A stretch of DNA of 64,000 nt from Glandiceps talaboti (taxonomy: Eukaryota; Hemichordata; Enteropneusta; Spengelidae). The notes under the pieces are model-generated. The model was not told where the DNA came from. It did not search any database and saw only the letters and a list, made by a program, of their open reading frames with translations. The DNA lies in NCBI RefSeq assembly GCF_964340395.1, contig NC_135558.1, positions 7,355,001 through 7,419,000 on the forward strand, given 5' to 3'. Shown here piece by piece: positions 15,101 through 27,519 of this stretch (positions are counted from its first letter, which is position 1; every line of letters starts with the position of its first letter). The translations under genes and the position numbers were made by a program.

Positions 15101-16144
15101 CTGATGCAGTCTCAAGCAGAAGCAGCAAAGGTTACAGCTGAAGCAGCAAAACAGTTAGCTGGGGTAAGGAATTATTTCTGTGTAGTTAAGAGAGTGGCAA
15201 TGTAACTATTGTAGTTGGGTCTTGTTGTCACTGTGTTGTCCCTGTTTTAAAATCTCTGAAAATTGCTATATTGTATGTCTTTGCTCCACAAAAGTCGTTT
15301 AAAAAACTTTCCTTGTTGAAGGTTAATATCAAATGTATTTGTCAATCTGTATTCCCATGGTTGAGTAATATACTGTTATTCTTCTTCTCATCACAGGCAA
15401 GACATGCGTCATTAGAGCATGTTGCAGCAATGCAGAAGTTTGATCCAACAAAGGTGGCTTCAGATACAGCCTCTGCTGCAGCTGCTGCAGCAGTCACAGC
15501 AGCCCTGGAAAAACAGCGACAACAACAACTAGAACGCTGGAAAGAAATAAGAGCTAAAAAGTAAGGGTTTTCAAATATATAGAATATTAGGTCAGATTTT
15601 CATGGAAATAAAAAAGTAAACATTTCGTGTGTCAAGTAGAACTAGTGTCCAAGATGCATCAGTGGTATTTTGTAATAGTAGTTCCCTGGTTGGTCAGTGT
15701 ATTTTCAAAAGTCTGTACTATGTCCAATCAGATATTAGCTTAGATTTATATTATGACCCAAAAAAGTAGGTGTCACTACAAGTACACTGGTTGGTCAATG
15801 CTTTCTCTAGGTCTGTGTAATGACCAATTAGATATTAGCTTTGATTTATGTCATTACCCAAATCTGGAGATGGTACTACAAGTACACTGGTTGGTCAATG
15901 CTTTCTCTAGGTCTGTGTAATGGCCAATTAGATATTAGCTTTGATTTGTGCCATGACTCAGCATTTACTCAATAATCTTCTGTTCTTGTTTTATAACAGA
16001 GCCAAAGCATTGAGTGATTATTCAACCAGTAGTGGTGCTACAACAAGTAGAACAGATAGTCAGACACCTACATCCTCCAAGTACTCCTCTGATTTCACTG
16101 ATTACACCACCAGTAAATCTAAGGATAAAGCACTAAGGTAAGCG

Positions 16145-16186
<42 letters not shown>

Positions 16187-19119
16187 CCTATGTTGCATAG
16201 TTTTATGTAATATTTTCCAACGGTTTGTAACAAAAACATTACCATAACACATACCTATCATAGTACAACCTAGTACAACCTAGATTTAGTATGGTACAAA
16301 ACCCACCCAATACAGTTTCTGAATACTCTGGGACCATATCAAATCTTGTTGCTGTAAAATACTTAGAAATGAACACTGGTCACAAAACAATTGCCTCCTA
16401 CCATGTACACATGTATATTCTTTAAAAAAAGCAAGACAGAAGTTTATAATCAATGTTGTAATTTCTTGATTGTAATACTTTTATAGAACCCTCTAACTTC
16501 ATTTTTATCCTTGACTGAATTCTAAAATATTTTCATTGTCCTTACTTCATGATTTCTTCCAGTTCTTCACCAAGTTACAGTGAACGTTATCGATCCGACC
16601 GCTCTCCACCCAAAGACAAGGACAGGAAGGACAAAGACATGAGTATCTCAGAATCTGTGAAAACAGCAGAAGACATGTCTAGAAATGAACGCCAACGTGA
16701 CAGAGGAGACATCAGTACTGCATCATCCATCCAAACTGCAGCGGACACTGCAAGGAGTAACAGCAACTCAACCGTCAAGACAGCCAGTGGTTTGTCTATT
16801 GATAGGGACAACTCGGAGAAAGATGATGATTTATCTATTCAAACTGACCCATCTATTAGTATAGCTAAGGACTCGTCTAAGAGTGAAAGCATTGCTGAAG
16901 ATATCTCAATAAGCAAAGGTAAGGTACTGGGATTTGCCATAAATGTATCAAACTTTAATATCAAAATATGACAGTTTGCCACATCAAATTTACTTTGGGA
17001 AAGTCCGCAGGAGTTACTACTAACTGTCAAAATTTGTATTACACAGTGAGTTTACCAATTTTGAGTGTGTTTTTTCAAAAGACAGTGACAAATGATTTTG
17101 CCTTTACAGTGATAAATTATGTTGTGGAACTTGACTAGAAAACAATATTGTTCAGTAAGTGTACTTGTTTTGGCAAGATTTTGAAAGGCTATTTTTTTTT
17201 AAATGCCGTTTCAGTTGTAGACATATTGTATAATAATTTTCATAACCTTAGATTTTGATTTTTCTCTGTTATGATTTACAATCTTTCCATGGAATTTAAT
17301 TTTTTACTAATATTTAGTATTTAGTATAAAATACAAGTTCAAAACACAATGTAGCAGAGTTGCTGTAAAGTCAACTCATTTGGATAGACAAGCTGGACGC
17401 GAATGACAACATCCTAGTGCGCAGTGGTTTTCTAAATCATTAATATTCTAAATGTGACATCATTTGTCTGTAGGGAGTGAGGATTACTCAATGCAGTTTG
17501 ACTCCCATACAGAGGATGACATTGAAGAGAAGTCATTCCGTATGCTACTACCATCAGAGAGTCACCGTCGTCATAGCTCCAAAGGAAGACATGGCAGTCA
17601 ATCAGACCATGCCTCATCATCAGTAAGTCATCTGCACTTAGGAATATTTCTTATGGGGTTTATAGAAATATATTGATTACATTATTTTCCATCTAAAATT
17701 ACTTTATTATGGAAATACCTGATTCATTCACACAAAATTGATTGCAAATTCCTTTGAGAGAAATAAATGCATAAAATTGCTATCATTTATATAAAAGGGA
17801 TGGGCAGGTTCCCCATTGAATATCGTACAAAACTTTGTAATTTTAATATGTTGAAGGAATGATAATTGAAATCCTTCCTTTGAAAAAATAATTTTGTCTT
17901 GATAATGTTATTTATAATGTTGTTTGTTTCATTACAGGATGAAATGACATTGACGAATGATTCAGGAAAGGTATGTATATAATCTATTTCAACTGAATGC
18001 ATTGAGGATTGGTGTATAATGAATCCTTGATTCAAGTCATTTAATTTCTTATCTGTGATGTCCATTTCTTTGATGACACCGGAACTGTAAGGCCAAATAA
18101 AAAAAAAAAACAGTATGTTTCTGATAACCCAGCCTATGTTGCCGACCCTAAATATTTTTTATATACAAAAAGATAAAATGATGACAATTTACTTCTATTT
18201 CCCTGAAGATTATTTTTCTTGCCAAAGTATCTTTAGTTACTTTTAATAAAAATCACATATCAGAGAGAAACGATATCTTTTCAGCCTATAAGTTACAGCA
18301 TATAATTAATTGTCTTCATTTACTTCTTTTACCCCTCATCAACTGTAACAGTTATGGAAGTATTGTGACCACCAACTATCTTTTCTATGGGTCAAAGTAA
18401 TTTAAAAAAAAAGAAAATGTGTAAAATAAATAAAATCCTGACTACCTACCCTATTTTCTGAAGTCATGTTATCGGAAACAATTTATTTTTTATTTTTTTT
18501 TTTATTTTTTTGCCTAATGTTATCAGGAATTATATGCAATGAGATATGTTCTAGGAAAAGTCAACTGTACTTGTGGAAACTGGGGCTGATGAATGCTCAT
18601 CTGCAGACTATTACATGTAAACTGCATAGGCTTGTACAGTGCAAATCATTTCTTGTTAGAATTTGTGTAGATCATGTCTCGGATACTAACTAATGGTGTG
18701 TCAAAATATGTGTATTTTTACAGTGGCCAGTAGATGACATGAGGTCTCCATTCAGTGCTGAGGAGTCTTTCAACAAGTTTACTGCTGAGATGGTTAAACA
18801 GTACATGAGAGAAGAAGAACTGAGAGCACAACATCAGGCAGCTTTGTTGAGACTTAGAGAAAAAGCATTGAAAGAGAAAACCAAAGCAGAAATGGCATGG
18901 ATTGAACATCAGAAAAAGTAAGTGACGTTTGGTAATTATGTATTTTGGGTAAAATGCTGAGGTTGTATTTGTAAATGGAATTGTACTAAGTAAAGTACTT
19001 TGCACATGTACTGCAGACAGTTTTTGTATGTATAAATATTAAAGACTGATTCAAAAATAAAAGAAGGGGGAAAAATCTTTCAAAGAATTTTACACATATG
19101 AACATGCACACGCACGCAT

Positions 19120-19178
<59 letters not shown>

Positions 19179-22100
19179 CACACATGCATGTAGTCAAACA
19201 CAAAATCTCAAGTTCATGCACACACATACAGTCTCTTGCACACCATCAATAATACTTCACCTTAGAACAATAAAGTCTGTGTCATTGGATTTGATTATAT
19301 AGTCTCTCTTACATTACACTTTAAGGGTTTATTTTGTAGAATTGTATAAAAAATATTGTGTGATGTTTATATTTCAGGAGACTAAAGGACAAAGGTACAG
19401 ATGAAGCCATGCCACCACTACGTAAAAAACAAAGAGGACTTCTGATGAAGTTAAAACAGGAACAGGTAACTAGTTTATCAAATGACTGCTTAATAACAAC
19501 TTTTACCACTTGGAAAATCGTAAGATAGATAACATGCGATAATTTGTGTAGACCCCAGACTGTTGAAACAACATTCATACAAGTTTATTATATGGTAAAT
19601 GAAAATTCTTAGTTATCATGTTAGTTACTGTAACTCAACTCAGTGTTGTGTAATTGTTGCATTTTGTTGTATTTCAAATCTTTAGTTGTTTCTTGGATAA
19701 TATTTTATCAAAACTTTTACAAAAGTTTCAGGCCATGATTGAGTTTGAACACTTGAGCTGTGTATATTTCAAGCTGAGATATTTCAAGCTGAGATCTAGA
19801 CGAGAGTGTTGAACATATGGATGTTTTTGTATATTTCAGGCTGAGATAGAAAGACTGAAGGCAGCAAACAAGGCAGCCAGTCAGGAGAGGAAACTGCTAC
19901 TATACCAACAACAGGAAATCTCCAGGATTAGAAAGAGTGCCCAGGCTTACTGGGGTAGAGTTAAGGGATCTAAGACTGTACCTGATGATGCTAGAAGTGA
20001 AGATGACATCAGTATAGGGGTAAGGAATTGAGTAAATGGTAGTATGTAAGAATATGTGAGGACTTGATCAACTTTCATGTAAACCAGACAGCATATGGCC
20101 CTCTAGTGGTGAAATAGTACACTGATATGCAATACATATGAATGGTTCTTTCCACTAAATCATGCCCTCTATAGGTATATTATTGAAATGCAAATCAGTA
20201 CCATATCACTTAGACACCCTTGCTAAAAGTCAACCCTTGATAAGTTTTAGTGTCTTGCCTGGCCCCCATGAATTCTGATATATCAAGAATCAACTATTAG
20301 TATAGATAATGTACTGATGATAATTTGACCTTGTTTCTTTCCATAGCTGGATGATTCCATTTCTGATGTAGTTGATGGTTTATCTGACTTATCATCACCA
20401 AGTCCAACTAAACTAGACAGAGATGAACTACTCAGGTTGAGAGGTAGGTTTCCATATTTATTATTTGATTTCATTTCAAGATCAATTGATGGTTCCGATA
20501 GATATGTTAAGATGAAACCTATTTTGTTTGTTGTCAAATGTGATGTTTTGTGTTATAATCGCCATGTCAACTCTTACCCATCTCAGTTTCCAATTATCAC
20601 ATTGGATTTGACTTACTTGCGTGATGCCAGACTTCACTTTGTGATGTCTCTCGTAAATCATGTCAATTTCTGATCAGAAGCAAAGTTTTGTTTGAATATC
20701 CCTAGTTACTGGCTAGGTTTTTGTAGTGTAAAATCATGCAATGAATATCATTTCGATGCTGTCAATGTTTATGGCAGTATGGCTGGAAAATCGGAACATT
20801 TACACCCACCCCCACCCCCAAAGACAAACAAATAAACACATATTGTATCATAATGTACAGTACAGAGACTGCACTCTTTTAGTGGAGACAAGTTGACTAC
20901 TTATAACCCAGTCATAGGACAAATGATTTGATGTAACTATGGAGATATCATTTCATGTTTCATGTTGGCTATTTTTTTTGTCAGATTCCAAGTTAGATGA
21001 CTCACAACTGTCAGCCTCAGAGAAACAAGCCAAGGTGATGCAGAAGTTGAAAAAGATGAAGACACAATCTAATGAAAAGTAAGTCTTACATGATAGATCC
21101 TAGGGGGACCTCGGTTGATGGTTTTTATCAGACTTGAATTGATACCAGTATAGTACATCCGCGATAAAGATTGCGAGAATGAGCATTAATTGACATTTTG
21201 TTCATTTAGTGTCTACTGAGAGTAGTGTCTCCTGAGAGATTTTTTTTAAAAATATTTGAAATTTCAGATTTTTTTTCATGGTATTTGTTTACTCTGCTGG
21301 TAGAAGCTGTACTTATAACCAGATAAAGATTTTGAAAACTTGTATTCATTTTCTCATTACCCCAAGGCTTGAATTTTCATTCTCGCAATCTTCATCTAGG
21401 GTGTACTGTACTGGACCATCATCTGATCATTACTATTTTTAAATTTCTTTTTCACTAGATTTCTGACGAGGAGAGAACAGAAATTGCTGAAAAAGCACAA
21501 GGCCAAGGCCAAAAAGAAGCTAGATGAGGAAGAAATGAGGGTACAAAACATGGAAAAAGAAGCTTTGAAATTACTGGAGGAAAAAGCCAAGGCTGCCAAG
21601 GAGGGCAAACCAACAGACAGGAAACAGAAGAAAGACACAGAAGAGAAAGGTCAGTGTTGTGACCTCAAGTAATATGTATATGATAATATTGTTTATAGCA
21701 GTCACTGAGTCATGTTGTTGATAAAATGATGTCATAATTCCCATAATGCACCATTCAAGATGGCAACAAGAGCCATGCTTATCAACAGAATATTACATTC
21801 CCATAATGCATCATACAAGATGGCAAGTTTGTAACTTCCCCTTTTAAGTTCTGCAGATTTCTAATATTATAGATCAATGAAATTATAGTGCATTGCTCGA
21901 TTTACTTTCTACCAATAACAAGAAAAATTTGTTATTTACTTCAGATGATAAATCTCCAAGGAAGGACAGCAAGATATCAGAAAAAGATGAAAGTTCCATC
22001 ACTGAGGAGATTAGTCAAGTTAGTAGTATTCCAGAAGATATTCCGTCAGAGTCGCCAACAGATAAAAATAGGTAAGAACTGCTGTGATGTTGTTTACATA

Positions 22101-25100
22101 TAACCTGAGTTACCTCTTACCTTTGTTTTTCTGCACAAAGCAATTCTGTTTGCAATCAAATCAATGAAAGAAATTTGAAACATAAAAGCAGCTGTGTGTT
22201 TAAAAAGTATATGCGATAGGAAGAAGTCAAATTTTAGAATTCAGAATTAGAGTTATTGCAGTAACTTGTTGGTGATGTAATACGATGTTAAACCAAAGTT
22301 ACCAATGATTATGCCAGTTATACAAATATCTGTTATTGTAACCATTCTGTAAAAAGTGTATTAATCAGAAGCTACATCTGTGTAAAGATGCAGGTCAGAC
22401 AGGGATGTTGATTTGCTTTTCAAGATAGCAATGAAAATTGTGTACTTAATGGGCAAATGGCAAGTTTTAGCTCCTAAAAGTGTATTCCACCGTTCATTTT
22501 TACAGCTTCCCAGTACAGACAGGTAATGGTTTCTCAAGTGATGATACCACTATCACAGAAGACTATGCCAATGAGAAGTTTGAGTCTGTTGACACGTCAG
22601 TCACTGCAACCAATCGTACGTTGTCAGTGTCACCCCGTGCCAAGACACCACGTAGTCTGAGCAGTCTGTCTATCAGGTATCCATTGTCACCAGTGAGAAC
22701 TAGGAGAGATGAGGAGAGTGGATCAGAAGAATCATTTTCACTGACACAATCTGGTATGTTTCTAGGATTGATTTTGTCGCAGTTTTTTGTCCTTGTATTA
22801 TAAAACCATGTGCGTGTGTACGCTGTGTTCCATTCATGACATACATCCATTTATGGTTGTGATAATAATTGAATATACTTTTAACATTGTAACTCTAAAT
22901 AAATTGATTGGTCCAACTCCTTCTATTGTCAAATCTTGCCATTTCTGTTAGTAGAACAGCATACAAAAATGTTAACTTCAAGTGAAAACTAATTTTTAAA
23001 CAAAACATGATGTACATCACAACGTTGATATGAATGATTTTAGAGTTCCACACCAAAGCAGGGACACTGGCTTTTACAATCAATACCATTAGTACTGCTT
23101 TCCTTCTTAACTGCTATACCACATCAGACCCAAATCACAGTTTGTCTTCGTACCAGAGACCATGCATGTCATTCTGATATATCTTACCATAATCCTACAG
23201 AGACAACCTCAGATCTCAGTGATGTTGAAGGAAGGATTGCAGCTCTGAAAGATGCATTGAGGAAAAGAAAGATTGAGGTTGAGAGACTTCGCAAACAACA
23301 AAAGAAAAGACACAGAGAAAGACTGCGAGCACAAGAAGCTAGCCTGAAAAAACAGCTAGAGGTATGTGTATTGGTCATTTAAATTTCTGTAAAACTAAAC
23401 TGTACAAATATACATTCAGAACAGGCTTTCACTCAGTCAGTCCTCGTTATGCAGTCTGGCATTCTATATCGATAGTTTTTGGTCAAAACATCTTTATCCA
23501 GTAATCACAACAGGGATGTTCTCACTCAGTGCATGCCTGCTGAATTTGTATGGCAATACAAGTACTTGTAGGTTTACAGCTGTTTACAATCCTCAATATG
23601 CATGGATGCAGACAAGAATAACTGATTTTCATCGTCCATTTCAGACGTATGAGAAATACATTGAAAAGACTAAGGCTGAGTTGGTAACAGAGCGAGAGCC
23701 AGACAAGAACACAGTCAAACCACAGATCAAACAACCCAAGGCTGCTGAATCTAAGCGTATCAAAGAACAGATATCACCACGGCAACAAAAACAGAAACCT
23801 GAGCCAGATAGTCCGATACAGACAAGTCCAGAGAAGAAAAGTGAGATTGACACTAGCAATAAGTTTGCAACAGATGATCAGTCTGTGAAAGACGTCACTG
23901 ATTCATACACCCCATTCAGTGCTACTACACCAGCTGCAACTCCAGTACCTACAGAAGGTAAGATTCGTAGTTTGCTTCAATAGTGAAAATAGAATTTAGA
24001 AGATAAAGTTTTGCAATGTTTAAATCACAGGTTCTCACATTACTTTTATCATATCAATGTAGTCGTAAGGATTATCTAGGATAACTCTTGTTCTGGAGCA
24101 AACTTTCTGTAACTCTGCCAGAATTTTTTTCACACCTAAATTTTAATTCTATCCAAACTAGGCCTTTAATGTTGACATTATTAAGTTCACTTTCAGTTAC
24201 AAGATTTTGAAGCCACTTGGGTTTAATACAAATTTGTTCAATCAGTGCTACTTTATGTTCGCAAGTCCAGTGTCAAACCTCTTGATCAATATTTACTTAT
24301 GACTTAAACAGTTACAGATTAACAGCAGGATTAGTTTGAATTATATCAGAAGTTATGTGGTTGCTACTAAAGACTTTCAGTGATACTTTACAATTCATTT
24401 CTTTCTGTTTTACAGATATTCAAACTTCAGAAGCAAGTCAGAAGAGAAGGACACTCGTGCCGAGGAAAGAGAGAAGCTACAAAGAAGACAGTTTCTCAGA
24501 CAGCATCAGTATCATCCTAGGACCTAAAGGCCCAGAAGTGATATCACCAAGACCTCCACCACCAAGATCTCAGTCTCCAGACTCCAGACCAGGATCAAAT
24601 CTCTCAGACTACACAGATGCATCAGAAATACTTGAAGATTTACCATCTGCAAGGAGTGTGAAATCAGGTATATCTGACTTCCTGACTCCACGATTGCCTG
24701 ATATTCAAGAAAAATCAGACATTTCTACAGAAACAGCAGATCCCAGTCAGAGAGGACAGTCACAGTCAGATATTGCAGAGGAGGTGCCAAGCCAGACACA
24801 AGATTCAGAGATTGCAGAGGATGTCTTATCTGGGGTCAGCACAAGGTCAAGTCAACCAGAGATTTCTCCAAGGATATCCTTGAAACAACGGACAGAGGAA
24901 TCAGCTGTGACACAAAGAAAGGAGGACAATAAGCCAACAGTTACAGAAAGTCCTGACAAATCATCTGCATCTGTTAAGACTCCAAGTCCAGAAAAAAGTA
25001 CTGACTTAGACAAGTCGTTTAGTCCAGATAAATCACAAGAACAATCATTTCAGACGTCTTTGTCACAAGACAGGTCAGAGTTGTCTGAAAGTGAAAGGTC

Positions 25101-27519
25101 AGTGTCCTCAACAAGGTCAAAGTCACAGTCAAAATCATACAGCTACAGTGAAGACTTCACCGAGACATCCAGTCCTAGGTCAGAAACTGAAGATGAAATC
25201 AGTGAACACTTAAGTGAATCTAGTGTGCAGTCTTTCAGTGAAAAATCAGCTGAGTTGATCATTGATCTCAAACAAGCAGATTTAAGTAAAAAAGACTACG
25301 AACCAGAAAAAGAAGTGTCCGAGGAGAAGGAAGGGGAAGATATTGTATTGGAACCTGTTCAAGATGACAAGGAAGTGGACAGAGAAAGTGGTACTATCAC
25401 ACCTGTTGATGACGATAGAACACCAATCGCCTCACCAACACCTCAAGAAGACCTTGAAGAATTCAGAGTTGGTGACCGAGTACTTGTTGGAGACAAACAA
25501 CCAGGAACCCTGCGATTCAAAGGCACCACATCTTTTGCACCTGGTATATGGGGTGGAGTTGAGTTGGACGCCCCTAAAGGAACCAACGATGGATCATTAG
25601 ATGGTCACGTCTACTTCAAGAGTGAACCAGGGTATGGTATATTTGCACCTCCACATAAACTCAGTCTTATGCCTGACGACTATAGGTATGAGGAAACGGA
25701 GTCAGAAATTGAGAGTATTGAGGATGAAATTAAAGGAAGTCCTGAAAGGACTTCTCAAGAGCATGGTATTCTTGAAGAGGAGGATATGTATCGATATGAG
25801 ACAAGCGAGTCGTCAGTCTCAAAACAAACTATCAAGTCAGCTACTGAAGGAAAGAAAGAAATCTCAGATTTAGATTCCACTATGGATGACAGTGAGTTGG
25901 AAAGGATCATCACTCACTCTGCAGCTGCCGTGGAGGCATTCAGCAAGTCACCGCAAACATCTGTGGATGAAGGGGAACATAGTCAGGAAGATGCTGTGCC
26001 CCTGCCTCTAGAGGAAGAGAATGGCAGACAGAACTTAGAAGAGATTGTTGATAATATAACAGATCAGTTGACCACTGTTGTTGTGAAGGATACTCTAAGT
26101 CACCTTACCAATTTGACAGACAAGAAAACACCACTCACAGAGTCAGAGAAAGGTCGCACTCCGCTCCTTGAAATGCTTGTCGAAGACAAGGAAGGAGTCG
26201 ATGAAAAGGCTACAGTGCCAGAAGTCGATACAACACCTAAAAGGAAAACACAGCCAAGTGACAGTGTTGTTAATAACCTGACTAAAACATTACTGACTGA
26301 GGCTGTAGCACAAATGCAAGCTATCAGACGACAGAAAGATCAAAAAGTTGCTTCTCAAAATGTGTCTTTTGAAGATGAAGAAGGAAGAGTCACCCCTATC
26401 ACTGACATTGAACCCCCACCGTTGGTTTCTTCAACCCCATCTCCTGAAAGAGACCAAGCGTCACCGATATCACCACTGCCTCCTATACGAGCTGAAACTC
26501 CATACACACCAAGTCCTGTTGATATGTCAAGAAAGGATGATGACGAGGAACCACTTAGTGATGAAATGTTTAATGAAAGAGTTAAAGTTGAAGATGCTAA
26601 TGACGATACAGCTTTCCCAGAACCTGTGGCTCGTCCCAGTTCTCCTGTTCCAGGTGAATCTGGAGACACTTCTTGGAAGACGCTTGATGATGATCTTGCT
26701 GATGTTCTTGGAGATGAAGGTGAATGGTTTGATGACGACTTTGGGTCAATGCCACGAAGTAACTCCATTGTGAAAGTACCACAGAGACAAGATAAGGATC
26801 TAGGCATCTCACAGGACAGAGTTTCAGCTGGAGAAATAACACATGATATCCATCATGTTGATCTCCAGAAGTTAGCTGAGGAATTATTCTATGCTGTGCC
26901 ACATAATCAGAAGGAAGTCTTAGAACTGTGTGCAGAAGCCCTTAAAATATTTTACGAAAAACAGGAGAACGGTGAACCGTTGACCAAAGTGAGTGTGCCT
27001 GAAAGTTTCCTTGGTTCAGATACAAAAGGAACAGATATTGAAAGTGTTAGTCGCAAGGCGTACAAAGACATGGTGTTTCATCTGACAGGAGAAGTATTCA
27101 AAGACATTTATTGTGAGGACTACAATACAAACAGGCCGTCTTGGATGAAACCAAAACGAGTCATAAGAAAATATTATCATAAACCTAAGCCACCAGATAG
27201 TTACTCCGAGCTTGACACTATTGTACGTGAAAATGTTCTCTACCTCCTGGGCCTTCAGAGGAAACCACAGTCAGATTTGATCTCGCTGAAATGGATCAAC
27301 AAGAAGAAGAAAGATCACGTGGACGAAATATTAACGGAGGAACTGCGAGAAGAAGAACCAGAGTGGGTTAATTATGATGATGATGAGCTTGCCGTCAAAA
27401 TGCAACTCGCTGATTCCATCATGGAATCGTTACTCACAGACACTATTATGGTGCTCAGTACTGTACATGATAGGCGGAAAGCACGACAAGAAGGAGATGT
27501 GCCAATCACGACGATTTGA
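626..27519 (+). CDS. CEP350: CEP350, centrosome-associated protein 350 (complete, 40 coding exons)
   Basis: CEP350 is a very large centrosomal and basal-body protein that anchors microtubules and recruits FOP/CEP19. Coding exons: 626-710, 1128-1171, 1614-1778, 2093-2168, 2616-3128, 3441-3506, 3797-4063, 4514-4657, 5217-5333, 5834-6028, 6408-6512, 6849-7150, 7612-7715, 8464-8759, 9085-9240, 9744-9875 (or from 9738), 10318-10502, 10889-10981, 11426-11636, 12227-12381, 12800-12990, 13475-13847, 14371-14571, 14912-15163, 15397-15560, 16000-16137, 16563-16918, 17474-17622, 17938-17970, 18724-18917, 19378-19465, 19840-20019, 20347-20443, 20985-21078, 21459-21649, 21945-22071, 22506-22753, 23201-23361, 23645-23957, 24416-27519. 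All phases join and the sum, 10,065 nt, is 3,355 codons including stop (human protein about 3,117 residues). The start is the first ATG in its exon, with an in-frame TAA at 617-619 just after the acceptor. Conserved blocks run in the family order from N-terminus to the end. Identity is near certain; individual borders are read by eye, and exon 11 has a second phase-compatible donor near 6476. Confidence 0.96.
2231..2447. mobile_element. Inverted-repeat miniature element (family A) in a CEP350 intron
   Basis: Two arms of about 85 bases (2231-2316 and 2362-2447) are near reverse complements. The inner parts share CAAGTGTAAAAGTATACTG and its complement; the outer parts share AAAGTAAAGCA. There is no coding capacity. 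The form is that of a nonautonomous DNA transposon (MITE) or foldback element. Its outer end is the unit of the tandem array at 41691-42020. Confidence 0.75.
4514..4657 (+). other. CEP350: CEP350 coding exon 8 with a GC-AG intron donor
   Basis: The frame needed to reach the conserved SWREGQKV block in the next exon (from 5217, entered after one base of a codon) requires this exon to end at 4657 in CAAG followed by GCAAGT. That is the usual form of the rare GC-AG donor. The only nearby GT (4662) would put the next exon in a different frame and lose the conserved block. Confidence 0.85.
6110..6131 (+). repeat. G homopolymer (22)
   Basis: Uninterrupted G run in a CEP350 intron just after the exon ending 6028. 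Similar but shorter G or C runs occur at 33943, 54251, 56698 (C), 59077 and 60209. Confidence 0.9.
8111..8292 (+). mobile_element. Probable tRNA-derived SINE (family S1), copy 1
   Basis: Noncoding repeat in a CEP350 intron. It starts AAGGCCCACT and contains GTGAGAAACAGTTGTCTGAC. Its right part resembles a tRNA promoter: GTGGCTCCACTGGTAAGA (A-box-like) and GGGATTGAAATCCTG (B-box-like) about 30 bases on. Diverged copies lie at 53330 and 57098. Confidence 0.55.
10318..10502 (+). other. CEP350: CEP350 coding exon 17 with an IQ motif
   Basis: The exon opens GVGSLSSHAMLSSEIEKENE and continues into AATKIQAAYRGHHVRQG (about 10377-10428, protein residues near 942-960). IQAAYRGHHVR fits the IQ calmodulin/EF-hand-binding consensus IQxxxRGxxxR exactly. 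The preceding exon ends in DLPG, which matches the vertebrate DLPGVG block, so the position in the protein is clear. Calmodulin binding is inferred from the motif only. Confidence 0.8.
10585..10775 (-). mobile_element. Probable tRNA-derived SINE, minus strand
   Basis: On the minus strand, GGTGGACGAGTGGTTAGC (about 10768-10751) looks like a tRNA D-arm/A box, and AGTTTGAATCCCCAGG (about 10646-10631) like a B box, but they are about 120 bases apart, too far for a tRNA gene. A SINE or an interrupted tRNA-like relic is the likely reading. Confidence 0.4.
11994..12157 (+). repeat. Microsatellites (GT)n and (CTGT)n
   Basis: A GT array at about 11994-12038 and a CTGT array at about 12113-12157 in one CEP350 intron. 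A long open frame across them is an artefact of the repeats. Confidence 0.9.
14371..15560 (+). other. CEP350: CEP350 central coiled-coil region, coding exons 23-25
   Basis: Residues about 1325-1530. KMAAELNLLESMEESMRQLT and VSLAQQESVSLAQILK are strongly conserved in the family. They are followed by a long Ala/Glu/Gln-rich helix with many Ala runs, which looks like a continuous coiled coil. It ends in a Gln-rich basic stretch EKQRQQQLERWKEIRAKK. Exons 14371-14571, 14912-15163 and 15397-15560. Confidence 0.9.
15686..15957 (+). repeat. About 100-bp tandem repeat, 2.7 copies, in a CEP350 intron
   Basis: Units begin with CTGGTTGGTCA at 15686, 15787 and 15887 and share AGATATTAGCTT. The second and third units are nearly identical; the first is more diverged. 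Confidence 0.85.
16144..16184 (+). repeat. (GTT)n microsatellite
   Basis: About 13 GTT units directly after the donor of the exon ending 16137. Confidence 0.9.
18117..18479 (+). mobile_element. Miniature inverted-repeat element (family B), copy 1
   Basis: A noncoding element of about 360 bases in a CEP350 intron. It begins GTTTCTGATAAC and ends GTTATCGGAAAC, so the termini are inverted. Internal sequence such as CAATTTACTTCTATTTCC and GTCTTCATTTACTTCTTTTA recurs in the reverse copy at 45100-45438. Confidence 0.7.
19119..19177 (+). repeat. (CA)n microsatellite
   Basis: About 28 CA units in a CEP350 intron. Confidence 0.9.
24416..27519 (+). other. CEP350: CEP350 terminal exon with CAP-Gly domain and conserved C-terminus
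   Basis: One 3.1-kb exon. The first kilobase is Ser/Pro/Glu-rich and disordered. The CAP-Gly domain lies at about 25459-25680 (protein residues near 2668-2742): FRVGDRVLVGDKQPGTLRF, WGGVELDAPKGTNDG and GYGIFAPPHKLSL. CAP-Gly domains bind the C-terminal EEY/F tails of tubulin and partner proteins through the GKNDG loop; here the loop reads GTNDG, so the Lys is replaced by Thr. The last 250 residues match the vertebrate C-terminus (IESVSRKAYKDMVFHLTGEV, WVNYDDDELAVKMQLADSIM). The stop is TGA at 27517-27519. Confidence 0.95.

Larger units (their letters stand above)
17474..21649 (+). other. CEP350: CEP350 conserved middle region and helical segment, coding exons 28-35
   Basis: The region starts with an acidic block (FDSHTEDDIEEKSFRMLLPS ending ESHRR) shared with vertebrates, followed by a 33-nt microexon (17938-17970, DEMTLTNDSGK). 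Then come the highly conserved helical exons: FNKFTAEMVKQYMREEELRA, LLRLREKALKEKTKAEMAW, MPPLRKKQRGLLMKLKQEQ and FLTRREQKLLKKHKAKAKKK. This is the best-conserved long stretch outside the CAP-Gly domain and anchors the gene identity. Confidence 0.92.

Noticed and set aside
26355-26902. Antisense open frames of 101-150 residues inside the last CEP350 exon
   Set aside because: They are shadow frames of a conserved coding exon.
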